Origin: Paenibacillus sp. G2S3
GTDB taxonomy: Bacteria; Bacillota; Bacilli; Paenibacillales; Paenibacillaceae
Reading direction: 5' to 3'
Length of the DNA stretch: 64,000 nt
Assembly: GCF_030123105.1 (NCBI RefSeq)
Contig: NZ_CP126095.1
Coordinates: 434,001-498,000, forward strand
Shown here: one piece after another, positions 34,226 through 42,658 of the stretch
Position numbering within the stretch: position 1 is the stretch's first letter
Layout: each line of letters opens with the position of its first letter
Made by a program: the position numbers and the translations under genes
The notes under the pieces: generated by a model
What the model was told of the DNA's origin: nothing
Databases searched by the model: none
What the model saw: only the letters and a program-made list of their open reading frames with translations

Positions 34226-34960
34226 ATGAATTCATTTTGGAGAGTGCTATCGGCAGAACGATTAAAAATGTCTAAATCATATGTCTGGCTTTTAGTTATA
34301 GGTAGTCCAATTTTAGCATTACTTCCCGGGGCATTGGCAGATAAACAAGGGGAGAAGATGAGTTGGGAACTGCTGTTAAATGTGATGTCTATGATGCATG
34401 CCATGTTGTTTCTACCAGTGCTCTCGGGGATTTTCGCCGCACTGATCTGTCGTTATGAGCATCATGATGGAGGCTGGAAGATGTTGCTGTCGCTACCTGT
34501 GACCCGGTTATCGGTGTATCTCTCTAAATATGTGATGATTATCGGATTGCTGGCTGCGGTTCAACTAACGTTCCTCGTGATGGTGCTTGGAATGGGTTTA
34601 TTTCAAGATGTTCCTGGTTCTATCCCATGGTCTTTGTTACTAAGTTCGGTATTCGGCGGATTGGTTGCTTGTTTGCCACTTGCAGCACTGCAGCTAGCGA
34701 TCTCTCAAGGTTGGAGCAGTTTCGGCGCACCACTGGCACTTAATGTGAGTCTGACCATTCCCAATATGTTAATCGCCAATTCTTTAACCTATGGCCCTTA
34801 TTATCCGTGGGTACAACCAATGTTGGCCATGATGCCGTATGGTGATGACACGTTTGGAGCGTTTAATTTACCTTTAGACACTTTGATGATGGTAGTGGGC
34901 GGCAGCTTCATTGTGTTTTTTGCGGCAGGACTACTCTCCTTTTATCGTAAAGCGGTCTGA
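34226..34960 (+). CDS. LanG/MutG-like ABC permease
   Basis: A 244-residue permease with six hydrophobic segments, paralogous to the preceding gene: both start with an (S)AERLKxS/ADWLKIR helix, then a first membrane segment ending GP/GS, and both have the CRYEHHDGGWKMLLSLPVTR or NVEHQMSSWKQLLALPISR loop. It is the second membrane half of the LanFEG-type transporter. No lantibiotic precursor gene is visible near it, so the system is probably for resistance rather than self-immunity. Confidence 0.85.
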   Translation: MNSFWRVLSAERLKMSKSYVWLLVIGSPILALLPGALADKQGEKMSWELLLNVMSMMHAMLFLPVLSGIFAALICRYEHHDGGWKMLLSLPVTRLSVYLSKYVMIIGLLAAVQLTFLVMVLGMGLFQDVPGSIPWSLLLSSVFGGLVACLPLAALQLAISQGWSSFGAPLALNVSLTIPNMLIANSLTYGPYYPWVQPMLAMMPYGDDTFGAFNLPLDTLMMVVGGSFIVFFAAGLLSFYRKAV

Positions 34961-34991
34961 TTTACAGCGAATTTTATAAACGCCTTCTCAA

Positions 34992-35020
34992 TGGACATCC
35001 AGAGCTGGTTTTCATATAAT
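34992..35020 (+). promoter_or_regulatory. Sigma-A promoter of the ArsR/SmtB-type gene
   Basis: TGGACA and TATAAT are 17 bases apart. The -10 box lies inside an imperfect inverted repeat TTCA-N6-TGAA (35012-35025), a possible autoregulatory site. Confidence 0.6.
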
Positions 35021-35070
35021 TGAAGAAAACAATCAGCGAAGCTAACTAGCTGGTGGAGGAGGGCGATAGC

Positions 35071-35436
35071 ATGGAGCCAACGGCATTAGAGGATTGCGAT
35101 AACACATGCAAGGGTTCGGAGCTTGAACCGGAATCCATTGCATTGATTCTGCCTGACCGAGAAATAACGGATAAAATGGCAGAGATGTTCAAAGCGTTGG
35201 GTGATCCCACACGAGTACGGCTCATTTACGCTTTGTCCCAGCAAGAACTATGTGTACACGATTTGTCCGTGATCCTTGATATGGGCCAATCTGCGATATC
35301 CCATCAGCTCCGATATTTACGGAATTTACGAATTGTGAAGCGCCGTAAAGAAGGGAAGACGGTATTCTATTCGCTTAACGATGCGCATGTAGAGCAGATC
35401 TTTCTGCAGACACACGAGCATGTACGTCACGAATAG
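35071..35436 (+). CDS. ArsR/SmtB-family metal-responsive repressor
   Basis: A 121-residue repressor. The winged HTH covers residues 35-105, with ELCVHDLS (59-66) as the alpha-3 segment and SAISHQLRYLRNL as recognition helix. The C-terminal helix carries D104, H106, H117 and H120, the D-x-H-x10-H-x2-H alpha-5 site that binds Zn in SmtB/CzrA. In addition C9 and C13 in the N-terminal arm and C61 recall the alpha-3N thiolate site of CadC. It likely senses Zn, Cd or Pb and represses the P-type ATPase 1.3 kb downstream, whose promoter has a matching operator. ATG 35071 follows GGAGGAGGG. Confidence 0.9.
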   Translation: MEPTALEDCDNTCKGSELEPESIALILPDREITDKMAEMFKALGDPTRVRLIYALSQQELCVHDLSVILDMGQSAISHQLRYLRNLRIVKRRKEGKTVFYSLNDAHVEQIFLQTHEHVRHE

Positions 35437-35471
35437 CTAGGTATTAAGTGTTTTTTTTATTTTGAAAAAAG

Positions 35472-35514
35472 AGGGAATCCCATCAGCCATTTCGGCTTTT
35501 GGGATTCCCTTTTC
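35472..35514 (+). terminator. Rho-independent terminator after the metal sensor gene
   Basis: AGGGAATCCC and GGGATTCCCT enclose an AGCC/GGCT inner stem, followed by TTTTCTTC. Confidence 0.85.
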
Positions 35515-35551
35515 TTCTTATTTCTAGTCTTAATCATTCTCTGTGGCTTAT

Positions 35552-35728
35552 AGACCCAGTCGACGCTATTTGCCAGATTATCGCCTTTCGCGCAAAGTTG
35601 CGGACCCCAGTGCAGCTATTCCATAGAAAGAGGCCTGGATTTGGCCTTTTTCATGCCAATAACGGCTATAGAGTCCGGGTAGCACTCCAAATGAGAGATA
35701 ATGCTGCTTTTAAGGCCAACTGGGTCCG
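35552..35728. repeat. Dispersed repeat, family 2, copy 1 (with extra inverted flank)
   Basis: The 361-base gap between the metal sensor and the CPBP protease holds a terminator and this repeat, no gene. Bases 35552-35676 are a diverged but collinear reverse complement of 49286-49411: the blocks GACCCAGT-GACG-TATTTGC, CGGACCCC/CGGACTCC, GCAGCTATTC, TTCATGCCAATA and GAGTCC occur in the same order. Bases 35677-35728 repeat the flank in inverted orientation (CTCCAAA, then CAACTGGGTCC). Units are bounded by GGAC(C/T)C or its complement. Confidence 0.65.
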
Positions 35729-35797
35729 ATTGCTGCTTGGTTTGCGATGAATGGGCTCTAAACAAACGATTGGCGCTTCAAGCCAGGGGCAAACTTA

Positions 35798-36559
35798 TTA
35801 ACTAGATTGCTTTAGGCTGCTCGAAATGGCTGGTTTTCTAAAAGACAAGGCCAGCCAGACACAATGTACAGCGAGTACAAAAAGGATGAATAGATCGATT
35901 CCCATATATTCGCTTGTATTATCGTTTCCAACAAACTGAATCAGATTATGTACAAAATGAAACAATATTAGCGGAAGTATATTATTATTTTTCAGCATCA
36001 ACAAGGTAAGCACAAAACCGATCAGAAGAGCATATACGAGCTGTAGAAGGATTTGCGTCATGTCCGTACCAGATAATGCATTAAGTAAGTGGGTAATAGA
36101 GAATAGAATGCTTGAAGTAATGACAGCCGTTTTAACACCTCTAGGAAGTAAAGTCTTGAAAATCAATCCGCGGTAAATACTTTCTTCCACAAAGGCTACA
36201 AGCAGCGTGAAGAAGATAAAGAACAATACCTCAGACGTACTGATCTCACGAAAACCTTTAAAGGAAATGGTGATCAGAATGACCACTAGAGGTGCATAAT
36301 AGATCCAATTCCCTGAGGATATGGTGTTCAGAGGACGGAAGCCGAGACCACTCCATTTGTTCTTAACTGTGAAGTAGATGATCAGTACAAGCGCGATTGG
36401 AATAAAGGAGATCAGTACTGGGGCGGTATACGAAAGCTCTTTAATCGTAGCGTAAGTCCCGGCGGCAGATACCGCCAAAAGTAACAGCACCTCAATTATA
36501 ACAACGGTCCAAACAGGATATTTCTGTGAAAAAGAAGACGTCTTGGCTAGCTTTGACAT
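35798..36559 (-). CDS. CPBP-family intramembrane metalloprotease (CAAX protease-like)
   Basis: A 253-residue membrane protein with about eight segments. The family motifs are EESIYRG (E-E-x3-R) near residue 130, F-S-x-x-H in ILFSITHLL, and HFVHN near residue 200; their glutamates and histidines form the metal site. Bacterial CPBP (Abi) proteases act in bacteriocin self-protection or on unknown membrane proteins. It is transcribed opposite to the metal genes on both sides, so there is no sign that it belongs with them. Confidence 0.88.
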   Translation of the reverse strand: MSKLAKTSSFSQKYPVWTVVIIEVLLLLAVSAAGTYATIKELSYTAPVLISFIPIALVLIIYFTVKNKWSGLGFRPLNTISSGNWIYYAPLVVILITISFKGFREISTSEVLFFIFFTLLVAFVEESIYRGLIFKTLLPRGVKTAVITSSILFSITHLLNALSGTDMTQILLQLVYALLIGFVLTLLMLKNNNILPLILFHFVHNLIQFVGNDNTSEYMGIDLFILFVLAVHCVWLALSFRKPAISSSLKQSS

Positions 36560-36697
36560 GGTCTACATTCATCCTTTCGTTATCTTTCAGTTGCCAATCC
36601 ATCTCGAGTGTGATCATGCATTATTTTACATATTTTCACGAAAAGGTCAATTCATTTAATTTTTATGGAAGCGAAGAAAAATGGTGTATATCGCGTA

Positions 36698-36726
36698 TTG
36701 ACCTTCAAAAATAAAGGGAATATAAT
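36698..36726 (+). promoter_or_regulatory. Sigma-A promoter of the P-type ATPase gene
   Basis: TTGACC and TATAAT are exactly 17 bases apart, a near-consensus promoter. Confidence 0.8.
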
Positions 36727-36740
36727 AGCAATAAGAAAAC

Positions 36741-36760
36741 ATATGAACAAGTGCTCATAT
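36741..36760. promoter_or_regulatory. SmtB/CzrA-type operator
   Basis: ATATGAACAAGTGCTCATAT contains TGAACA-AG-TGCTCA, one mismatch from the ArsR/SmtB-family core TGAACA-N2-TGTTCA, within an extended palindrome. It starts about eight bases after the expected transcription start of the ATPase gene, well placed for repression by the ArsR/SmtB-type protein. Confidence 0.75.
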
Positions 36761-36788
36761 ATGGTTTTTATTTGAGGAGATGTGCCGT

Positions 36789-39029
36789 ATGGAAACAATG
36801 CAGGGAAAAGTAAAACGTCAGTGGGAATTAGAAGGTTTGGATTGCGCCAATTGCGCCAGGAAAATTGAAGATAAAGTGAAGAAGATCGAGGGCGTATCGT
36901 CTTGCTCCGTTAATTTTGTTACGAAGACAATGACGATGGAAACCGCCGCAGGTTATGAGGAATCGGCGATTGTAGAAGCAAAGAAAACGGTGAAGGCACT
37001 TGAGCCCCATGTAAATGTGAGAGAGAAAACTCAGGGCAGTCGCAAGCTGCAGACTAACAGTAGTCCTGAGCATGGACATGATCACAAACATGGTCATGAA
37101 CACGATCATCAGACTGCAGACGGACATAAGCATGATGATGCTGATGGTCATGGTCACAGTCACGAGCATGGGGAAGGCGATACCCGTAAGATTCTACTGC
37201 GGCTAGGTGGTGGTGGGATACTCGCGCTTGCCGGAATATTTTTACCAGTAGAGGGTGTAGTAGAACTGCTGATTTTCTTAGCAGCCTATCTCATCGTAGG
37301 TAGTGAGGTCGTCTGGCAGGCGGTTAAGAACATTATCCGGGGCCAGGTGTTTGATGAGAATTTCTTGATGGCTCTTGCAACCATCGGTGCTTTTGCGATT
37401 GGTGAGTATCCAGAGGGCGTAGCGGTTATGCTCTTTTACCAAATTGGAGAGCTGTTTCAAGGTCTGGCTGTAAACCGTTCACGCCGATCTATCACGGCAC
37501 TTATGGATATCCGTCCCGAATTTGCTTACCTTAAGCTTGGAAATGATCTAAAACGAGTCTCCCCTGAGGAAGTAGCGATCGGTGATGTGATTGTTGTGAA
37601 ACCGGGTGAGAAGGTTCCTCTGGACGGAACGATCCTTGAGGGTAGCGCTATGATGGATACCTCAGCACTTACCGGGGAATCTGTACCGCGTTCGGCTGGA
37701 CCGGGAAGCACAGTATTAAGTGGGTTTATTAATCGGAACGGTGTTATTACGATGCAGGTTACTCAGACCTTTGGAGAATCAGCTGTATCCAAGATTCTAG
37801 AGCTAGTACAGAATGCTTCGAGCAACAAGGCCAAAACGGAGAACTTTATTACCAAATTTGCGCGGGCTTACACACCTATAGTAGTGATTACAGCTGTCCT
37901 GTTAGCCGTCGTCCCTCCGCTAGTGATAAGCGGGGCAACCTTTTCAGATTGGATTTACCGGGCGCTTGTCTTTCTAGTTATCTCCTGTCCATGTGCGCTT
38001 GTGGTCTCGATTCCACTTGGTTTCTTCGGAGGGATCGGTGCAGCTTCACGCAGTGGTATTCTGATTAAAGGTAGCAACTATCTTGAAGCGTTGAATGATG
38101 TGAAAGTAGTTGTCTTTGATAAGACCGGAACATTAACTAAGGGTCAGTTTAAAGTAACTGGAATTTATCCGTCGGGTAGCAAGTCTAAGGATGAATTGCT
38201 GCGGACAGCCGCTTATGCGGAGAGCCATTCAAACCATCCGATTGCCGAATCGATTCGGACGGCTTATGGAGAACAGATTTCTAAGGAAGCGATCTCCAAT
38301 TATAACGAAATTTCTGGCCATGGGATCGAGGTTTCGATTGAAGGAAAGACCGTACTTGCAGGTAATGCGCGTCTGATGGAGCGTGAGGGTATAGCCTATG
38401 AGGTGCCAGAGCAGAGTGGTACAGTTGTTCACATCGCGGTGGAGCATCAGTATGGAGGTTATCTGGTGATTGCTGATGAAGTGAAGGAGGACTCGCAGCA
38501 GGCTATCCAGAGCCTCAAGAAGCTTGGCATCCGTAAAACAGTGATGTTAACTGGCGATGCTTCTTCTGTAGCTGAAGCTGTTGGGAAGCAGTTAGGTGTA
38601 GATGAGGTACATGCTGAGCTTTTGCCGCAGCATAAGGTAGAGGCCATCGAGAAGCTGGATCGTGAAAAGTCACATCGCGAGAAAATTATTTTTGTCGGTG
38701 ATGGAATTAATGATACCCCAGTACTGGCTAGAGCAGATGTTGGGATCGCAATGGGCGGACTGGGCTCCGATGCTGCGATAGAAGCGGCAGATATCGTAAT
38801 TATGACCGATGAACCGTCTAAGATTGCTGTAGCTATTGGCATTTCGAAGCGTACACGGATGATCGTATGGCAAAATATTATTTTCGCTTTAGGCGTTAAA
38901 GCTATATTTCTAATCCTCGGTGCATTTGGGATTGCTACGATGTGGGAAGCTGTATTCTCAGATGTTGGGGTAACCGTACTGGCTGTGCTGAACAGTATTC
39001 GAGCATTAAAAGTTAAAGATCAGGGATAA
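36789..39029 (+). CDS. Heavy-metal P1B-type ATPase (Zn/Cd/Pb exporter)
   Basis: A 746-residue ion pump. Residues 10-75 form a heavy-metal-associated domain with C19-A-N-C22. A histidine/aspartate-rich linker of about 40 residues follows, with many H-x-H pairs. The transmembrane metal site is C400-P-C402 (SCPCALV), the phosphorylated residue is D444 (DKTGTLT), the HP locus is ESHSNHPIA, and the hinge is GDGINDTPVLARADVGIAMG. These fit the ZntA/CadA group. It exports Zn2+, Cd2+ or Pb2+ at ATP expense. ATG 36789 has GAGGAG upstream; the ATG at 36780 overlaps the site. Confidence 0.93.
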   Translation: METMQGKVKRQWELEGLDCANCARKIEDKVKKIEGVSSCSVNFVTKTMTMETAAGYEESAIVEAKKTVKALEPHVNVREKTQGSRKLQTNSSPEHGHDHKHGHEHDHQTADGHKHDDADGHGHSHEHGEGDTRKILLRLGGGGILALAGIFLPVEGVVELLIFLAAYLIVGSEVVWQAVKNIIRGQVFDENFLMALATIGAFAIGEYPEGVAVMLFYQIGELFQGLAVNRSRRSITALMDIRPEFAYLKLGNDLKRVSPEEVAIGDVIVVKPGEKVPLDGTILEGSAMMDTSALTGESVPRSAGPGSTVLSGFINRNGVITMQVTQTFGESAVSKILELVQNASSNKAKTENFITKFARAYTPIVVITAVLLAVVPPLVISGATFSDWIYRALVFLVISCPCALVVSIPLGFFGGIGAASRSGILIKGSNYLEALNDVKVVVFDKTGTLTKGQFKVTGIYPSGSKSKDELLRTAAYAESHSNHPIAESIRTAYGEQISKEAISNYNEISGHGIEVSIEGKTVLAGNARLMEREGIAYEVPEQSGTVVHIAVEHQYGGYLVIADEVKEDSQQAIQSLKKLGIRKTVMLTGDASSVAEAVGKQLGVDEVHAELLPQHKVEAIEKLDREKSHREKIIFVGDGINDTPVLARADVGIAMGGLGSDAAIEAADIVIMTDEPSKIAVAIGISKRTRMIVWQNIIFALGVKAIFLILGAFGIATMWEAVFSDVGVTVLAVLNSIRALKVKDQG

Positions 39030-39089
39030 AAAAATCGCTCTTTAGGGCATTGGTGTTAATTACCGATCCCAAAGAGCGATTTCTTTTTT
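39029..39089. terminator. Bidirectional terminator between the ATPase and dehydrogenase genes
   Basis: AAATCGCTCTTT and AAAGAGCGATTT pair around a 30-base loop, with T runs at both ends, serving both convergent genes. Confidence 0.85.
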
Positions 39090-39101
39090 GTTTGCAGGAG
39101 A

Positions 39102-40064
39102 TTAAATGTTGTCTTCCAAGTGTAGACTCTCAATGCCTGAGCGCACGATGCTGCAGGAGGCGTTGAATTTCTCAGCTTCTTCGGTGTTTAAATTAAGCTC
39201 CAGCAGTTCTTGAATACCAGTGTTGCCAATAATGGCAGGCACGCCGGTACATACACCACTTTGTCCGTACTCTCCATCCAGAATTGCGGATACGGCAATG
39301 ATCTTGTGCTCATCATTCAAAATGGAACGAGTAATGTAGGCCAGTGCACTTCCAATACCGAAATGTGTGGAGCCCTTTTTGGTGAATATCTCCCAGCCCG
39401 CATCTTTGGTCTTGCGGGAGATATCCTCCAGATCCAGATGCTGGAACCGCTCGCGATGCTGATCCATAATTTGCAGGATAGGCTTGCCGCCAATGGTCAC
39501 ATGTGACCAAGCTACAAACTGGGATTCACCATGTTCTCCAAGTGCGTAGCCGTTAACGCTGCGTGGATCAATGGAGAACACATCAGACAACAGTGTCTTT
39601 AGGCGCGAGGAATCAATGGAGGTTCCTGTACCAATAATTCTGTGGCGGGGTAGCCCTGATATTTTCCATACCATATAAGTGACAATATCGACCGGATTAG
39701 CGGCGACTACGAATATTCCATCAAATCCCCCAGCCATAATCTTGGTGATAATTTCTCTAGTAATGACTGCAGAGGCTTCCAGGACGTCAAGTCTTGTCTG
39801 CCCTGTCTTTGGATTAGCGCCGGCGGTTAAGATAACTACATCCATTCCTGCGCAGTCGCTATGGGTTCCGGCATACACCTTGGTGCGTGTGCTTGTGAAA
39901 TCCATGCAGTGAGAGAGATCAAGTGCTTGTGCCATAGCTCGGTCATAGGTGCGGTCGATCATCATGATCTCGTCGCAAATTGCCTGATTGACCATGGAGT
40001 AGGCGCAGCTGGAACCGACCATCCCGGCACCGACGATGGCAACTTTTCTCGATTTACTTTTCAA
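39102..40064 (-). CDS. L-lactate dehydrogenase-family 2-hydroxyacid dehydrogenase
   Basis: A 320-residue NAD-dependent enzyme. The Rossmann motif is VAIVGAGMVGSSCAYS, the catalytic pair D and R lie in TSIDSSRL, and the proton relay histidine is in LGEHGESQ. The substrate-specificity loop reads GANPKTGQTRLD, where L-lactate dehydrogenases have GANQKPGETRLD: the discriminating glutamine is a proline here. The enzyme reduces a 2-oxoacid to the L-2-hydroxyacid, but the acid may not be pyruvate; relatives include L-2-hydroxyisocaproate dehydrogenase. It is monocistronic. Confidence 0.85.
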   Translation of the reverse strand: MKSKSRKVAIVGAGMVGSSCAYSMVNQAICDEIMMIDRTYDRAMAQALDLSHCMDFTSTRTKVYAGTHSDCAGMDVVILTAGANPKTGQTRLDVLEASAVITREIITKIMAGGFDGIFVVAANPVDIVTYMVWKISGLPRHRIIGTGTSIDSSRLKTLLSDVFSIDPRSVNGYALGEHGESQFVAWSHVTIGGKPILQIMDQHRERFQHLDLEDISRKTKDAGWEIFTKKGSTHFGIGSALAYITRSILNDEHKIIAVSAILDGEYGQSGVCTGVPAIIGNTGIQELLELNLNTEEAEKFNASCSIVRSGIESLHLEDNI

Positions 40065-40236
40065 TTGCCTTGACCTCGCTTTCTATTGTTAGGTATGCAT
40101 ATATTTTAACGTATCCCTCCACAAGTTACCTAACATCGGACACAGAAAAATGATTTTTACTTTAAGGCATTCAACCACGTAAGAAGCCATCTCAATCGTA
40201 TGAATTGAGATGGCCTCTTAGAATAATAATGTATCC

Positions 40237-40737
40237 TTATGACTGTAGGGATTGTGCCTCCGAGGAGGTCATAGCTTTATAACGTTTGTACATAAAGAAT
40301 CTCCAATGAAGAATCATTCCGAAGGCCAAGATGAAGAATAGTCCACCGGACTGTGGGATACTAACATAACTATTAATAAATTCATGAAGTAAGGTGCGAA
40401 CAAGGAGAAGCCCCAGCAAAATGAAAGCAAAGCTCTTAGAACGCTGAGCATAGATTTGTCCATCCCGTTGTTCGAAGTTTGTGCTGCGTATTAGAGGATA
40501 CGCGAAGATGAACCAGCCGATCAGAAAGGCGAGCGCTGCCCACCATAAAGGAAACCTAACTTCAGGTACAACGAACATGGCAAAGCCGGTCGACATACCG
40601 AGAGGTGGAATCCATATTTTTCGAATGGTAACCGGACGTGCACTAGCTTTTAGACGAATAAAAATAACCATTAGCGCCATGAGCAAGGTCCCTATAGTGG
40701 AGCCGATATGTAGGAGTGAGGGGTTAATGCTACCCAT
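40237..40737 (-). CDS. ccdC: CcdC-family membrane protein
   Basis: A 166-residue protein with about five membrane segments. The ASARPVTIRKIWIPPLGMSTGFAMFVVPEVR segment and the FEQRDGQIYAQRSKSFAFILLGLLLVR segment are those of CcdC (DUF1453), a protein linked in Bacillus to cytochrome c maturation but of unproven activity. CcdA or thioredoxin-type partners are not in the window. AGAGGTCG precedes the ATG. Confidence 0.8.
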   Translation of the reverse strand: MGSINPSLLHIGSTIGTLLMALMVIFIRLKASARPVTIRKIWIPPLGMSTGFAMFVVPEVRFPLWWAALAFLIGWFIFAYPLIRSTNFEQRDGQIYAQRSKSFAFILLGLLLVRTLLHEFINSYVSIPQSGGLFFILAFGMILHWRFFMYKRYKAMTSSEAQSLQS

Positions 40738-40887
40738 GATTCACGACCTCTCTATGATTTGAGTCACTTGTATCTTCATTATAACAGAAAAACGATGGCA
40801 GAACATTGAAGTGTAGCCGCTGTACGGAGGTAGTAGCTCCGTGAAAAGCACTGCATACTACTTTAAGTAGAAAGGGGCCAAAAACAC

Positions 40888-40926
40888 CAAATAGCAGGTC
40901 AAGGTAGTTAACCTTGACCTGCTATT
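40888..40926. terminator. Bidirectional terminator
   Basis: AGCAGGTCAAGGT and ACCTTGACCTGCT form a 13-base stem around a four-base loop; T-rich runs follow on the plus strand at once and on the minus strand after eight bases. It would end the leftward GlsB-type gene transcript. Confidence 0.8.
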
Positions 40927-40970
40927 TTTAATAATATAAGTAGTCCAATAATTATTGGTTCAGCCTAAGC

Positions 40971-41231
40971 TTATGAACGGCTGCGTCCACTTGTTGAGCG
41001 AAGAATAAGGCTGACGATAAAGATCAGAACAACGGCCCCGATCAAAGAAGGGAAGAAATAGAAATCACTTACTTTAGGTCCCCAGCTTCCCAGAAGCACG
41101 CCACCGAGCCATGAACCGATAATACCTGCGATAATGTTACCAATTACCCCGCCTGGAATATCTCTGCCCATAATCAGACCTGCTAACCAACCAATGATCC
41201 CACCAACAATTAACATCCATAAAAAACTCAT
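40971..41231 (-). CDS. GlsB/YeaQ/YmgE-family small membrane protein
   Basis: An 86-residue protein with three hydrophobic segments rich in glycine (WMLIVGGIIGWLAGLIMG, then IIAGIIGSWLGGVLLG, then a final LIGAVVLIFIVSLIL) and the conserved GRDIPGGVIGNIIAG loop. This matches the transglycosylase-associated GlsB family (PF04226), usually linked to stress responses without a known activity. AAGGAGTTG precedes its ATG. Single gene with terminator downstream. Confidence 0.92.
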   Translation of the reverse strand: MSFLWMLIVGGIIGWLAGLIMGRDIPGGVIGNIIAGIIGSWLGGVLLGSWGPKVSDFYFFPSLIGAVVLIFIVSLILRSTSGRSRS

Positions 41232-41480
41232 GTTACTTCAACTCCTTCGTTTTGTTGTTTTCGATGTCTACTATTAACCTTGCCAACCATGTTTAAACCA
41301 CTTGTAAAAACTTACTACTGCCGGGAGAGTTAGGAAATGGCCTCAAAATGCGAGCTCGATAATGTATTACAACTATAAACATGCTATAGTGAAAAAATAT
41401 TATGAAATACTGAGTAAGTTGCTATCAGTAAAGGGTAATTAAGAAGTAAATACAATTTATACGACAAAGGAGTCGCTACT

Positions 41481-42530
41481 ATGGAACGGCCTAATGAGGT
41501 ATTGTTTTATGTGGGAACGTATAACCCTGAAGGTGAAGAAGCTATTCTACTATGCTCACTTAGTCCTTCATCAGGTGAAATGAAGATTCTTGAGGGTACT
41601 AAGGGCATTGAGAATCCGTCGTTTTTAGCAGTGAACAGCACAGGCAGCGTGCTATATGCGGTTAGTGAGAAGGATGAGGGCGAGGTCTATGCTTATGCGA
41701 TTGATCCTGTTACTAAAGCGCTGAGTCCACTTGGAAGTCGTCCTACGGAAGGTGGCGCTCCTTGTTATGTCTCGATCAGTCCTAAGCAAGATTACATATT
41801 CGTCTCTAACTATTCCGGTGGCAATGCCAACGTATTTCCTGTAAATGAGGATGGTTCGCTTCAGGTCATGTCTGACCAAGTGAAGCATGTAGGTTCTGGG
41901 GTTCGTGAAGACCGCCAGGAAGCTCCGCATCCGCACTCCGTTATTCCAGACGCAAGCGGCCAGCATATACTGGTTTGCGATTTGGGACTGGATCAAGTTT
42001 TGATCTATCGCCATGAGGAAGGTAAGCTGTCCAAGCATCGGGAGATTGATCTGCCACCAGGTTCAGGCCCCCGCCATCTGGCAGTACACCCTTCAGGACA
42101 ATGGATTTATCTGGCGAATGAACTAAACTGTACAGTAACGGTATTTGCTAATGAGGAACAGAACGGAAACCTAAGCATTTTACAGCATGTTAGCACGCTT
42201 CCAGAGCAATATAATGCGGGTAGTGACGACACAGCTTCCGATATTCATGTATCACCATGTGGCAAATTCTTGTATGTCTCGAACCGGGGACAAGACAGTA
42301 TCGCCCTGTTCCATATTGAGGATTCAACAGGTCATCTTGAAGCGGTAGATTGGCAGGTTACAGGCGGACGTACTCCGCGTAATTTCGCCATTATTGGTGG
42401 CAAGCTGCTCGCTGCGAATCAAAATAGTGATATTATTACTTCGTTCTCCATCGACAGTGAGAGTGGCAGATTAATTCCTACAGGGAATGAGCTGAAGATA
42501 AAGACACCAGTCTGTATTCAAGCCTTGTAG
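41481..42530 (+). CDS. Lactonase-family beta-propeller (6-phosphogluconolactonase-like)
   Basis: A 349-residue seven-bladed propeller of the YbhE/Pgl lactonase family: FYVGTYNPEGEEAILLCSL, EAPHPHSVIPDASGQHILVCDLGLDQVLIY and the GSGPRHLAVHPSGQWIYLANEL-N blades are family signatures. The His and Arg in PHPHS and GPRHL lie at the proposed active site. Members hydrolyse 6-phosphogluconolactone in the oxidative pentose phosphate pathway. There is no signal peptide. AAAGGAGTCG precedes the ATG. Specificity within the family is not certain; some are of unknown substrate. Confidence 0.85.
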   Translation: MERPNEVLFYVGTYNPEGEEAILLCSLSPSSGEMKILEGTKGIENPSFLAVNSTGSVLYAVSEKDEGEVYAYAIDPVTKALSPLGSRPTEGGAPCYVSISPKQDYIFVSNYSGGNANVFPVNEDGSLQVMSDQVKHVGSGVREDRQEAPHPHSVIPDASGQHILVCDLGLDQVLIYRHEEGKLSKHREIDLPPGSGPRHLAVHPSGQWIYLANELNCTVTVFANEEQNGNLSILQHVSTLPEQYNAGSDDTASDIHVSPCGKFLYVSNRGQDSIALFHIEDSTGHLEAVDWQVTGGRTPRNFAIIGGKLLAANQNSDIITSFSIDSESGRLIPTGNELKIKTPVCIQAL

Positions 42531-42593
42531 GCTGGGAATAGGTTATTGTATGTTTCAATATTAGGGGCTATTCCCCGTAATCCAACAAAATAA

Positions 42594-42640
42594 AAGGCCT
42601 TCCAATCAGCTGTACATGTGCTGAGGGGAAGGCCTTAATG
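42594..42640. terminator. Terminator after the lactonase gene
   Basis: AAGGCCTTCC pairs with GGAAGGCCTT around a 24-base loop carrying an AGC-GCT inner stem. It may serve both convergent genes, though T runs are weak. Confidence 0.65.
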
Positions 42641-42658
42641 GTATAATGGCAAGTTACC

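Noticed and set aside
36789..37175. Histidine-rich stretch in the P-type ATPase as a separate novel metal-binding gene
   Set aside because: It is continuous with the heavy-metal domain and first membrane segment; His-rich linkers are known in Zn/Cd pumps.
40860..40885. AAAAACACCAAATAG shared with the family 2 repeat at 49314
   Set aside because: Only 15 bases match and neighbouring blocks do not align, so I did not count it as a third copy.
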